Positions 18,088 to 26,079 of a stretch of DNA of 64,000 nucleotides are shown here, piece by piece. The notes beneath the pieces were generated by a model. The model had not been told where the DNA came from. It did not search any database and saw only the letters and a program-made list of their open reading frames with translations. Numbering within the stretch: position 1 is the first letter of the stretch; each line of letters opens with the position of its first letter. The stretch comes from Hyphomicrobiales bacterium (lineage in GTDB: Bacteria; Pseudomonadota; Alphaproteobacteria; Rhizobiales; Rhizobiaceae). Position numbers and translations under genes: made by a program. The DNA lies in the NCBI GenBank assembly GCA_900471605.1, contig UCEY01000010.1, positions 54,294 to 118,293 of the forward strand, read 5' to 3'.

Positions 18088-18546
18088 TCAGCCCTCCATC
18101 GAACTGGCGGCATTGTGGATTGCCGCGCGGATGCGATGGTAGGTGGCGCATCGACAGATATTTCCGGCCATCGCGCCGTCGATATCGGCATCCGTCGGCT
18201 TCGGCACCATCTGCAGCAAGGCGACCGCCGACATGATCTGCCCGGACTGGCAATAACCGCATTGCGGCACGTCGAGGCCGGTCCAGGCTGTCTTGACCGC
18301 ATCGGCCTCGGTGCCGGAAATGCCTTCGATGGTGACGACCTCCGAACCTTCGATCATGGCGACCGGGGTCACGCAGGAGCGGCGCGGCATGCCGTCGAGA
18401 TGGACCGTGCAGGCGCCGCACTGGGCAACGCCGCAGCCGTATTTGGTGCCGGTGAGTTTTTCGAAATCCCGGATGACCCAGAGAAGCGGAGTGTCGGGAT
18501 CGCCGTCGAACGTTCTTTCCTGTCCGTTCAGTGTGAAGGTGACCAT
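18088..18546 (-). CDS. 2Fe-2S subunit of the isoquinoline 1-oxidoreductase-type hydroxylase
   Basis: Small iron-sulfur subunit (IorA type), 152 residues. The N-terminal plant-type ferredoxin domain has [17 protein letters not shown] plus a later Cys (RRSC). The C-terminal four-helix domain binds the second cluster through [16 protein letters not shown] and [13 protein letters not shown]. It has no export signal of its own and is presumably carried out of the cell bound to the Tat-signal-bearing partner. It is the first gene of the operon. The 320 bases upstream separate it from the divergent Pro-tRNA editing gene. Confidence 0.92.
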   Translation of the reverse strand: MVTFTLNGQERTFDGDPDTPLLWVIRDFEKLTGTKYGCGVAQCGACTVHLDGMPRRSCVTPVAMIEGSEVVTIEGISGTEADAVKTAWTGLDVPQCGYCQSGQIMSAVALLQMVPKPTDADIDGAMAGNICRCATYHRIRAAIHNAASSMEG

Positions 18547-18866
18547 GAGGCAGACCTTTCAGTTGAGAAGCCGGGCGCTGCGCCGGCACTGGAGATTGAG
18601 CGGCTGTTATCGGCCGGGGCCGATATGGAGGGCGAGGAATGTCGCGCCGAAATAAACTTGAGCTAACTGGAGAAGTTATTGTTTATCAACTGGGTACGGT
18701 CGACCGACGGAATTGCCGGATGCCGGTTCTCCACATCTGGTAAAATGGTCGCACCATCATATCAGGTCAAGCGCTTCACGAGATCGTGTGCGCCTCGCTT
18801 GGCCCGCCGCTACATTGTGGTTATGGTATACTCCAACGACCCGCCAACAGAGCCAATTCCATCAGC
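18547..18866. other. Divergent intergenic region without a gene
   Basis: About 320 bases between the outward-facing hydroxylase operon (minus) and the Pro-tRNA editing gene (plus). It must hold promoters for both. The sequence is relatively AT-rich around 18655-18690. I see no convincing promoter boxes, palindrome or small reading frame in it. Confidence 0.5.
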
Positions 18867-19376
18867 ATGAGCCAGACAGAGCCGAAAACAGCCGAGGATC
18901 TTTTCCGTTTCCTCGACAGCCTGAATATTCCGCATTCCACCAAAACGCACCCGCCGGTCTTCACCGTGGCGGAATCCGAAAGCCTGCGGGACGAAATCCC
19001 GGGCGGCCATACCAAGAACCTGTTCGTGAAGGACAAGAAGGACCAGTATTTCGTCCTGACCGTCGAGGAGCGCGCCACGGTCGACCTGAAGACCGTGCAC
19101 AAGGTGATCGGCGCTTCGAGCCGGGTCTCGTTCGGGCGGGCGGAAATGCTGCTGGATTATCTCGGCGTGGTTCCGGGCTCGGTGACGGTGTTCGGCGCCT
19201 TCAACGATACCGGGCGCAATGTAACCTTCATCCTCGACGAAGAGCTGATGAAGCACGACATCATCAACGGCCATCCGCTGTCGAACGACGCCACCACATC
19301 GATCGGACGCGACGATCTCATCCGCTTTCTGGAAGCGACCGGACACACGCCGCTTGTCTTGAAAGTTACAGACTGA
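18867..19376 (+). CDS. YbaK/ProX-family aminoacyl-tRNA deacylase (Ala-tRNA-Pro editing, PrdX type)
   Basis: Free-standing trans-editing protein of 169 residues. It hydrolyses mischarged tRNA, most likely Ala-tRNA-Pro, as known for the PrdX (ProXp-ala) group. The N-terminal AEDLFRFLDSLNIPHSTKTH, the central GGHTKNLFVKDKKDQYFVLT with the conserved Lys, and GAFNDTGRNVTFILDEEL are characteristic. The start at 18867 is chosen where homology begins. The ribosome site is weak, and an earlier in-frame ATG at 18786 would add 27 unrelated residues. It reads towards the thioredoxin gene 57 bases further on. Confidence 0.87.
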   Translation: MSQTEPKTAEDLFRFLDSLNIPHSTKTHPPVFTVAESESLRDEIPGGHTKNLFVKDKKDQYFVLTVEERATVDLKTVHKVIGASSRVSFGRAEMLLDYLGVVPGSVTVFGAFNDTGRNVTFILDEELMKHDIINGHPLSNDATTSIGRDDLIRFLEATGHTPLVLKVTD

Positions 19377-19433
19377 CATACGATCTTTGCAGCCTAGAAG
19401 GCGAAGATGCGAAGCGTTCCCGGGAGAACATTC

Positions 19434-20408
19434 ATGAGCGGCAGCAACAACCCCTATGGCGGTTCCTACGGCGGACAGATGACCGCTTCGGCGAGTTTTG
19501 GCGCGGCGCCTGCTGCATCGGGTCCTGCAGGGGGTTATGTCTCCGATACGAGCACGGCCGGTTTCACCAGGGACGTTCTCGAAGAATCGCGCCGCCAGCC
19601 GGTTCTCGTCGATTTCTGGGCGCCCTGGTGCGGTCCCTGCAAGCAGCTGACGCCGGTGCTCGAAAAGGTCGTCAATGAAGGCCAGGGCCGGGTCAAGCTC
19701 GTCAAGATGAACATCGACGACCACCCGTCTATCCCCGGACAGCTCGGTATCCAGTCGATCCCGGCGGTCATCGCCTTCGTCGACGGCCGTCCGGTCGACG
19801 GTTTCATGGGCGCGGTGCCGGAAAGCCAGGTTCGCCAGTTCATCGACAAGCTCGCCGGACCTCCCGGCGCCGAACAGGCCGCCGAGATCGAAGCGGCGCT
19901 CACCGAGGCGGAAACCCTGCTTGCCGGCGGTGAGATCCAGGAAGCCGCGCAGCTTTACGGCGCCGTCCTGCAGGCCGATCCGGAAAATGCCAAGGCCGCT
20001 GCCGGCATGATGCAGTGCCTGATCGCCATGGGCGAAACGGCTCGCGCCGGCCAGATGCTTGCCTCACTCCCGGAAGAGCTTGCCAAGGATCCGGCGATCC
20101 AGGCGGTCGCCAGGAAGCTCGAGCAGATCGAGGAAGCCCGCAAGCTCGGCGATCCTGTGGCTCTCGAGCGCCAGCTCGACGCCAATCCGGACGATCACGA
20201 TGCCCGCCTGAAGCTCGCCAAGATCCTCAACGTCCAGGGCGAGCGCGACAAGGCCGCCGAGCATCTTTTGACGATCATGCGCAAGGACCGCACGTTCGAC
20301 GACGACGGAGCCCGCCGCCAGCTGCTGCAGTTCTTCGAAGTCTGGGGGGCGAAGGATCCGGCAACGATCGCCGCCCGCCGCCGCCTGTCCTCCATCCTCT
20401 TTTCGTAG
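19434..20408 (+). CDS. Thioredoxin-TPR protein (CnoX/YbbN type)
   Basis: Cytosolic chaperone-like thioredoxin, 324 residues. The first 45 residues are Gly/Ser/Ala-rich and likely disordered. A thioredoxin domain follows with the active site FWAPWCGPCKQL (about 60) and the cis-Pro region IQSIPAVIAF. The C-terminal half is helical TPR-like (ETLLAGGEIQEAAQLYGAVL, KLAKILNVQGERDKAAEHL), as in YbbN/CnoX, which holds substrates for GroEL and protects them under oxidative stress. Here the active site keeps both Cys residues, unlike E. coli YbbN (SxxC), so redox activity is possible. GGGAGAA lies six bases before the ATG. It is followed by the Lon-domain and Trm112 genes on the same strand. Confidence 0.9.
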   Translation: MSGSNNPYGGSYGGQMTASASFGAAPAASGPAGGYVSDTSTAGFTRDVLEESRRQPVLVDFWAPWCGPCKQLTPVLEKVVNEGQGRVKLVKMNIDDHPSIPGQLGIQSIPAVIAFVDGRPVDGFMGAVPESQVRQFIDKLAGPPGAEQAAEIEAALTEAETLLAGGEIQEAAQLYGAVLQADPENAKAAAGMMQCLIAMGETARAGQMLASLPEELAKDPAIQAVARKLEQIEEARKLGDPVALERQLDANPDDHDARLKLAKILNVQGERDKAAEHLLTIMRKDRTFDDDGARRQLLQFFEVWGAKDPATIAARRRLSSILFS

Positions 20409-20549
20409 GCCCGCCTTTTCGTGAGCTGAGGCCAATCCGTAAAGGATTGGTCTTGCGTTCTCCGGTGGGTGCCCCACATTATTCGGTGCGGCGAATCCTT
20501 GCCCGAACCAGTGATCGTCTGGCCAGTGATTCCGGGAGGTGTCGGACCC

Positions 20550-21227
20550 ATGCATGTGGGAAACGCAAGATATCTGAAGCGCGAGGATCTGCCGGAGACG
20601 ATCCCCGTCTTTCCTCTCACCGGCGCCCTGCTTCTGCCGGGCGGACAGCTGCCGCTCAACATTTTCGAGCCGCGCTATCTCGCCATGTTCGATGCGGCGC
20701 TTGCGGGCAACCGGCTGATCGGGATCGTGCAGCCGTCGCTGCTCGAATCCGGCGAGGCCGCCGAAGGGCCGCGTGCGCCCCTCTCGACCGTCGGCTGCAT
20801 CGGCCGCATCACCTCATTTGCCGAAACGGGTGACGGCCGCTACATCACCTCGATCAGCGGCGTTTGCCGCTTCCGGCTGATCGAAGAGGTGGGCGGAGGC
20901 CATCCCTATCGCACCTTCAAGATCGCACCTCTCATGACAGACCTCTCCACCGAGGACGACGAGAGCACGGTCGACCGCGCCGAACTGCTGCGCGTCTTTC
21001 GCGCCTATCTCGACGCCAACAAGCTGGAGGCGGATTGGGAAAGCGTGGAGCGCGCCGGCAACCGCACGCTCGTCAACTCGCTTTCGATGATGTCGCCCTT
21101 CGGACCGGCCGAGAAACAGGCACTCCTCGAAGCGCCTGATCTTCGCACGCGCGCCGAAACGCTGATCGCGATCACGGAAATCCTGCTGGCGCGGGATTTC
21201 GGCGATTCCGACACCATGCTTCAGTAA
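20550..21227 (+). CDS. LON substrate-binding domain protein (peptidase S16-like, no protease)
   Basis: Stand-alone Lon N-terminal domain, 225 residues. It shows ETIPVFPLTGALLLPGGQLP and LNIFEPRYLAMFDAAL, the classic start of the domain, then GCIGRITSFAETGDGRY. There is no AAA or Ser-Lys protease part. Such proteins are common in alphaproteobacteria and of unknown role. The ATG at 20550 follows GGGAGG; an ATG at 20469 would add a tail without homology. The Trm112-like gene starts 12 bases after its stop, so they are co-transcribed. Confidence 0.87.
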   Translation: MHVGNARYLKREDLPETIPVFPLTGALLLPGGQLPLNIFEPRYLAMFDAALAGNRLIGIVQPSLLESGEAAEGPRAPLSTVGCIGRITSFAETGDGRYITSISGVCRFRLIEEVGGGHPYRTFKIAPLMTDLSTEDDESTVDRAELLRVFRAYLDANKLEADWESVERAGNRTLVNSLSMMSPFGPAEKQALLEAPDLRTRAETLIAITEILLARDFGDSDTMLQ

Positions 21228-21239
21228 GGCCCCAGATCG

Positions 21240-21428
21240 ATGGACGAGAAACTCAGCAAGGTCGATCCAAAACTGCTCGAGCTGCTCGTCTGTCCGCTCT
21301 CCAAGAGCCGGCTGTCCTTCAACCGGGAAAGCAACGAACTCATCTCCGAGAAGGCGCAGCTCGCCTACCCGATCCGCGACGGCATCCCCATCATGCTGAT
21401 CTCGGAAGCCCGCAAGATCGAGGATTGA
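21240..21428 (+). CDS. Trm112 family (UPF0434) protein
   Basis: Tiny protein of 62 residues related to Trm112/YcaR. It shows [19 protein letters not shown] and [17 protein letters not shown], which cover the family from end to end. Bacterial members are thought to be small partner proteins of methyltransferases or LPS enzymes; the role here is unknown. The usual zinc-binding Cys set is incomplete: only one Cys (VCPL) remains. It sits 12 bases after the Lon-domain gene and is the last gene before a palindromic repeat. Confidence 0.88.
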   Translation: MDEKLSKVDPKLLELLVCPLSKSRLSFNRESNELISEKAQLAYPIRDGIPIMLISEARKIED

Positions 21429-21443
21429 GGTTGGCTGGGGGGG

Positions 21444-21618
21444 CCTCATCCGCCTGCCGGCACCTTCTCCCCGCACGCGGGGCGAAGGACGCTAGACTCA
21501 CGAACTGCATTTCCCATTTGCGAGCTGCACCCCGCCGGCGTTTATTGCTTGAGCAAACCGGTGCGGCATAACCCCTTCGCCCCGCAAGCGGGGAGAAGGT
21601 GCCGGCAGGCGGATGAGG
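21444..21618. repeat. Rhizobial-type palindromic intergenic repeat, copy 1
   Basis: The left arm (21444-21474, CCTCATCCGCCTGCCGGCAC then CTTCTCCCCGC) is an exact reverse complement of the right arm (21588-21618). Pairing extends inward through CCCCGC-GCGGGGCGAAGG with two mismatches, giving arms of about 45 bases around a spacer of about 85. It fills the gap between the convergent Trm112-like and UbiH-type genes. Related arms occur at 30451-30593 and at the right window edge. It could also act as a bidirectional terminator. Confidence 0.85.
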
Positions 21619-21634
21619 GGCTCCGGTCGCGGGC

Positions 21635-22849
21635 TTAGATTGTTTGCCCCGCCAGCAGCTTCGGCCCGTCCTCGCCGCTCTTTCCCGCGGCTTGGTCGAT
21701 GAAGAAGCTCTTCAGCTTCGGCAGCCGTTCTACCACCCCGAGGCCGAAGTCGCGGGCGATGCGGATCGGGGTGATGTCGTTGGAGAACAGCCGGTTCAGG
21801 ACGTCGGTGGTCACGCCCATGCGGAACGTGTCGAACCGCCGCCAGGACTGGTAGCGCTCCAGCACGTTGAGCGCGCCGATGTCGAGGCCGAGCCGGTCGG
21901 CTTCGACCACCGTTTCGGCCAGCGCCGCGACATCCTTGAAGCCGAGATTGAGGCCCTGACCGGAGATCGGGTGGATGCCGTGGGCCGCGTCGCCGGCAAG
22001 GGCGATGCGCGGCGCGACGAAAGCGCGGGCGAGCGTCAGGCCGAGCGGGAAGGCGCGCTTGCCGCCGACCACCGTCAGTTCACCCAGCTTGTGGCCGAAG
22101 CGGCGCTGCAGTTCCTCCTCGAACACCAGATCGTCGGAGGCGACCAGCCGGTCGGCTTCCGGGGTCCGTTCGGTCCACACGAGCGAGGAACGGTTGTTGG
22201 TGAGCGGCAGGATCGCAAACGGCCCGGATGGCAGGAAATGTTCCTCCGCAACGCCCTCGTGCGGCCGTTCGTGTGCTACCGTCGCGACGATGCCCGACTG
22301 GCCGTAATCCCAGGTGACGGTCTTGATGCCGGCCATGTCGCGCAGCTTCGAGCGCACGCCGTCGCAGGCGACCAGGAGACGGGCCTCGACCGTCGAGCCG
22401 TCGGAGAGCGACACCGAGCAGCGGGTGCTGCCGGACTGGAAGCCGGTGGCGGACAGCCCATGGCGGATGGCGATGCCGAGGCGTTCGGCGGCGCCGCGCA
22501 GGGCCCTCACCATCGCGACATTCGGCACCATGTGGGCAAACGGCCTGCCTTCCTCGATTTCGCCGTCGAAGGTCAAGAAGACCGGCCGCACCGGATCGGA
22601 TGTGCGGCTGTCGGTGACGATCATCCGGTTGATCGGCTGGGCATCGGCTGCGATCTCGTTCCACACGCCGATGACATCCAGCATGCGGGTCGCCGCGGCG
22701 ATGATGGCAGAGGCCCGCTCGTCCTTTTCCCAGACGCCCGCCGGCGCCGCCTCGATCACCTCGACCTTTAGATGCGGCGCCGCCTGCTTGACCGCGACAG
22801 CGGCGGCGAGACCCACATAACCGCCTCCTACAACCAGCATGTCCAGCAT
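21635..22849 (-). CDS. FAD-dependent ubiquinone-biosynthesis hydroxylase (UbiH/UbiF/VisC family)
   Basis: Aromatic-ring flavin monooxygenase, 404 residues. The N-terminal Rossmann motif is MLVVGGGYVGLAAAVAV. The second motif is ARLLVACDGVRSKLRDMAG (DG motif), and the third is PRIALAGDAAHGIHPISGQG followed by LNLGFKDVAAL (GD motif). These three define the UbiH/COQ6 family, which hydroxylates the quinone ring. Which ring position it acts on is not settled by sequence, since alphaproteobacteria use UbiL, UbiH or UbiM enzymes differently. It is divergent from tesB with 87 bases between starts. The ATG at 22840 (MLVVGGG) is an equally possible start. Confidence 0.87.
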   Translation of the reverse strand: MLDMLVVGGGYVGLAAAVAVKQAAPHLKVEVIEAAPAGVWEKDERASAIIAAATRMLDVIGVWNEIAADAQPINRMIVTDSRTSDPVRPVFLTFDGEIEEGRPFAHMVPNVAMVRALRGAAERLGIAIRHGLSATGFQSGSTRCSVSLSDGSTVEARLLVACDGVRSKLRDMAGIKTVTWDYGQSGIVATVAHERPHEGVAEEHFLPSGPFAILPLTNNRSSLVWTERTPEADRLVASDDLVFEEELQRRFGHKLGELTVVGGKRAFPLGLTLARAFVAPRIALAGDAAHGIHPISGQGLNLGFKDVAALAETVVEADRLGLDIGALNVLERYQSWRRFDTFRMGVTTDVLNRLFSNDITPIRIARDFGLGVVERLPKLKSFFIDQAAGKSGEDGPKLLAGQTI

Positions 22850-22936
22850 TTGCCTAAACTCCCGTGAGACTTGAGAATATCGTATCCTGGATATAGATCA
22901 TCCCGCAGCCGCTTCCTATCACCGGAGTTCGTCATA

Positions 22937-23821
22937 ATGTCGCGCCAGACCGAATCCTCGTCCGCCATGGAACAGCTGATCGCGACGCTCGACCTCGAAA
23001 AGCTCGAGGAGAACATCTATCGCGGCACCAGCCCGGATGTCGGCTGGCAGCGGGTGTTTGGCGGGCAGGTGATCGCCCAGGCGCTGATGGCCGCCCAGCG
23101 CACCGCCGAGGCCGACCGTTTCGTGCATTCGCTGCACGCCTATTTCATGCGTCCCGGCGATCCTTCGGTGCCGATCCTTTATCAGGTGGAGCGCATCCGC
23201 GACGGGTCAAGCTTCGCCACCCGCCGTGTCGTGGCGGTGCAGCACGGCAAGGCGATCTTTTCCATGTCCGCCTCCTTCCAGGTGGAGGAGGGCGGCTACG
23301 AACACCAGATCGACATGCCTCCGGTCACGCAGCCGGAGGACCTGATGGGCGAGAAGGAGTTCAAGGAACTCTTCATGAAAAATGCGCCGGAGAGCGTGCG
23401 GCGCTACTGGAGCCGGGAGCGGCCGATCGAAGTGCGCCCCACCTCGCTCGCTCACTACCTCACGAGGGACAAGCTCGAACCGCGGCAGGACATCTGGGTA
23501 CGCACCGTCGGCGACGTGCCGCCCGACCGGCATTACCAGGCAGCCATGCTCGCCTGGCTCTCGGACATGACGCTGCTCGATGCCTCGCTTTATCCGCATG
23601 GTACGTCGATCTTCGATCCGAGGCTCCAGGCGGCGAGCCTCGACCATGCCATGTGGTTTCACAGGCCCGTCACATATGACGACTGGCTGCTCTACACCCA
23701 GGACAGTCCGAGCGCTTCGGGTGCCCGCGGAATGACCCGCGGCAGCATTTATACCCGTTCTGGCACACTGATCGCCTCGGTTGCCCAGGAAGGATTGATT
23801 CGGAAAAGGGCAAATGATTAA
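22937..23821 (+). CDS. tesB: Acyl-CoA thioesterase II
   Basis: Hydrolyses acyl-CoA to free acid and CoA. 294 residues, a double hot-dog fold of normal length. Diagnostic parts are RVFGGQVIAQALMAAQRT, HSLHAYFMRPGDPSVPILYQ, the catalytic Asp region AMLAWLSDMTLLDASLYPHG, and the C-terminal SLDHAMWFHRP and GRGSIYTRSG-like GMTRGSIYTRSGTLIASVAQ. The ATG at 22937 has GGAG upstream, and the TesB homology starts at MEQLIATLDL ten residues later. It ends at a strong stem-loop (23826-23849). Confidence 0.93.
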   Translation: MSRQTESSSAMEQLIATLDLEKLEENIYRGTSPDVGWQRVFGGQVIAQALMAAQRTAEADRFVHSLHAYFMRPGDPSVPILYQVERIRDGSSFATRRVVAVQHGKAIFSMSASFQVEEGGYEHQIDMPPVTQPEDLMGEKEFKELFMKNAPESVRRYWSRERPIEVRPTSLAHYLTRDKLEPRQDIWVRTVGDVPPDRHYQAAMLAWLSDMTLLDASLYPHGTSIFDPRLQAASLDHAMWFHRPVTYDDWLLYTQDSPSASGARGMTRGSIYTRSGTLIASVAQEGLIRKRAND

Positions 23822-23825
23822 TCTC

Positions 23826-23849
23826 TGTGCAATTTTTGAAAATTGCACA
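23826..23849. terminator. AT-rich perfect hairpin after tesB
   Basis: TGTGCAATTTT and AAAATTGCACA form an 11-bp perfect inverted repeat around two bases, five bases after the tesB stop. The downstream strand continues AGTTTT. It is most likely the tesB terminator. A protein-binding role ahead of glnK cannot be excluded. Confidence 0.65.
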
Positions 23850-23942
23850 AGTTTTGGTCGCCTTTGCGCCATCCAAATGCCCGTTTCTTAGGGCTGGCTT
23901 TGTAAGCCTTTACATTTCAATAACTTATAGAGCCGATCAAAA

Positions 23943-23959
23943 CTGGCACGTCCCTTGAA
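23943..23959 (+). promoter_or_regulatory. Probable sigma-54 promoter of glnK-amtB
   Basis: CTGGCACGTCCCTTGAA matches the -24/-12 consensus (TGGCACG-N4-TTGCA). GG and the -12 G are correctly 12 bases apart, but the -12 box has GA where GC is usual. It lies about 90 bases before glnK, a nitrogen-regulated gene normally driven by sigma-54 and NtrC. Confidence 0.75.
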
Positions 23960-23984
23960 TGTATCTCGCCAGTCGCTGTCATGA

Positions 23985-24383
<399 letters not shown>

Positions 24384-24411
24384 GCACGGCTGACAGGGGA
24401 GTTTTTTAGCT

Positions 24412-25839
24412 ATGCAATTTAATAGGATTTCCACTCTTGGACGCCTGGGTGCCGCTGGCGCGGCGCTTCTCGCGCCCGCCGTCGCTTTTGCGCAGACGGC
24501 TGCCGCACCGGCCGCTGCTGCTGCCGCCGCTCCGGCCATGACGATGGACAAGGGTGACAACACCTGGATGCTCGTTTCCACCATTCTCGTCCTGCTGATG
24601 ACCATCCCGGGCCTCGCCCTCTTCTACGGCGGTCTCGTTCGCGCCAAGAACATGCTCTCGGTGCTGATGCAGGTCTTCATGATCACCGCGGTCGTGATGA
24701 TCATCTGGGTCACCTACGGCTATTCGCTGGCCTTCACCAACGGCGGTTCGCTGAACAGCTTCGTCGGCGGCTTCTCCAAGATGTTCCTGGCGGGCGTCAC
24801 CACCACGTCGCTGGCTGAAACCTTCACCAAGGGTGTCGCCATTCCGGAACTGACCTTCGTCTGCTTCCAGATGACGTTTGCCTGCATCACGCCGGCCCTG
24901 ATCGTCGGCGCCTTTGCCGAGCGCATCAAGTTCTCGGCCGTCATGCTCTTCGTCATCCTGTGGGTCACCTTCGTCTACTTCCCGATGGCCCACATGGTCT
25001 GGTTCTGGGGCGGCCCGAGCGCCTATGCGGATCCGTCCGGCCTGATCTTCTCCTATGGGGCGATCGATTTTGCCGGCGGCACCGTCGTGCATATCAATGC
25101 CGGTATTGCGGGCCTCGTCGGCGCGATCATGCTCGGCAAGCGCACCGGCTACAAGAAGGACATCATGGCTCCGCATTCCATGACGCTTACCATGGTCGGC
25201 GCTTCGCTCCTCTGGGTCGGCTGGTTCGGCTTTAACGCCGGCTCTAACCTCGAAGCCAACTCCTACGCATCTCTGGCAATGATCAACACCTTCGTCGCGA
25301 CGGCCGCCGCCGCCGTGTCGTGGTGCCTGGTCGAAACCTTCTCCCGCGGCAAGGCCTCCATGCTGGGTGCCGCCTCGGGTGCGGTTGCCGGTCTCGTCGC
25401 CGTCACCCCGGCTGCCGGCTTTGCCGGCCCGATGGGCTCGATCGTTCTCGGCCTCATCGTTTCGCCGGTATGCTACTTCTTCGTCGACGTGGTGAAGAAC
25501 AAGTTCAACTACGACGACTCGCTCGATGTCTTCGGCGTCCATTGCGTCGGCGGCATCCTCGGCGCCATCGGCACCGGCATCCTCGTCAACCCGGCGCTCG
25601 GCGGTGCAGGCATCGTCGACTATTCGACGGCCGATTTCGCCGCCTCCTATTCCGGCACCGCGACCCAGGTCTGGGCGCAGCTCAAGGGCGTCCTGACGAC
25701 CCTCGTGTGGTCCGGCATCGGTTCGGCGATCCTCTACAAGGTCGTCGACCTGATCGTTGGCCTGCGCGTTACCGTCGAAGCCGAACGCGAAGGTCTCGAC
25801 CTTTCGACCCACGGCGAAGCGGCTTACCACGCTTCCTGA
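24412..25839 (+). CDS. amtB: Ammonium transporter AmtB
   Basis: Trimeric inner-membrane ammonium channel, 475 residues. An N-terminal signal peptide (cleavage after about residue 26, AFAQ) and an Ala-rich linker precede 11 membrane helices. Typical segments are TIPGLALFYGGLVRAKNMLS, GAIDFAGGTVVHINAGIAGL (the first of the twin pore His residues) and DDSLDVFGVHCVGGILGAIG (the second). The C-terminal cytoplasmic tail EREGLDLSTHGEAAYHAS ends in the sequence that contacts GlnK. It is the second gene of the glnK-amtB operon and is followed by a strong terminator. Confidence 0.96.
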   Translation: MQFNRISTLGRLGAAGAALLAPAVAFAQTAAAPAAAAAAAPAMTMDKGDNTWMLVSTILVLLMTIPGLALFYGGLVRAKNMLSVLMQVFMITAVVMIIWVTYGYSLAFTNGGSLNSFVGGFSKMFLAGVTTTSLAETFTKGVAIPELTFVCFQMTFACITPALIVGAFAERIKFSAVMLFVILWVTFVYFPMAHMVWFWGGPSAYADPSGLIFSYGAIDFAGGTVVHINAGIAGLVGAIMLGKRTGYKKDIMAPHSMTLTMVGASLLWVGWFGFNAGSNLEANSYASLAMINTFVATAAAAVSWCLVETFSRGKASMLGAASGAVAGLVAVTPAAGFAGPMGSIVLGLIVSPVCYFFVDVVKNKFNYDDSLDVFGVHCVGGILGAIGTGILVNPALGGAGIVDYSTADFAASYSGTATQVWAQLKGVLTTLVWSGIGSAILYKVVDLIVGLRVTVEAEREGLDLSTHGEAAYHAS

Positions 25840-25906
25840 TCAAAGGGCTCGCGGCGGCGGGGGGACCGCTGCCGCGAGACATTGCACCAAAGCTTTAGCA
25901 AGTTTC

Positions 25907-25932
25907 GCCCGGGCCTCGGCCCGGGCTTTTTT
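25907..25932 (+). terminator. Intrinsic terminator of glnK-amtB
   Basis: GCCCGGGCC and GGCCCGGGC form a perfect 9-bp GC stem with a 2-base centre, followed directly by TTTTTT. It is a textbook rho-independent terminator 67 bases after the amtB stop. Confidence 0.93.
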
Positions 25933-26079
25933 GTACATGTTTTCAGCCGTCGCGCGCCCCGTCGTGGTTAAAGGGACATTAACCACCCTCGCGCTAATAT
26001 GCTCTGGAATTGCGTGAATCAGCCTTCAGGGCTGCCGATTCGCGCTTCGAGTTGCGTTCAAGGACGGCGGGCAGACACG

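Noticed and set aside
16120..18666. Long plus-strand open frame opposite the molybdenum hydroxylase genes
   Set aside because: It spans three well-defined genes on the other strand and shows only biased composition.
21444..21618. Repeated arms as a CRISPR array
   Set aside because: The arms are inverted, only two per locus, without regular spacers or cas genes.
23826..23849. Palindrome as an NtrC binding site for glnK
   Set aside because: Half-sites are GTGCA...TGCAC, the reverse order of the NtrC pattern TGCAC...GTGCA, and the loop is too short; terminator is the simpler reading.
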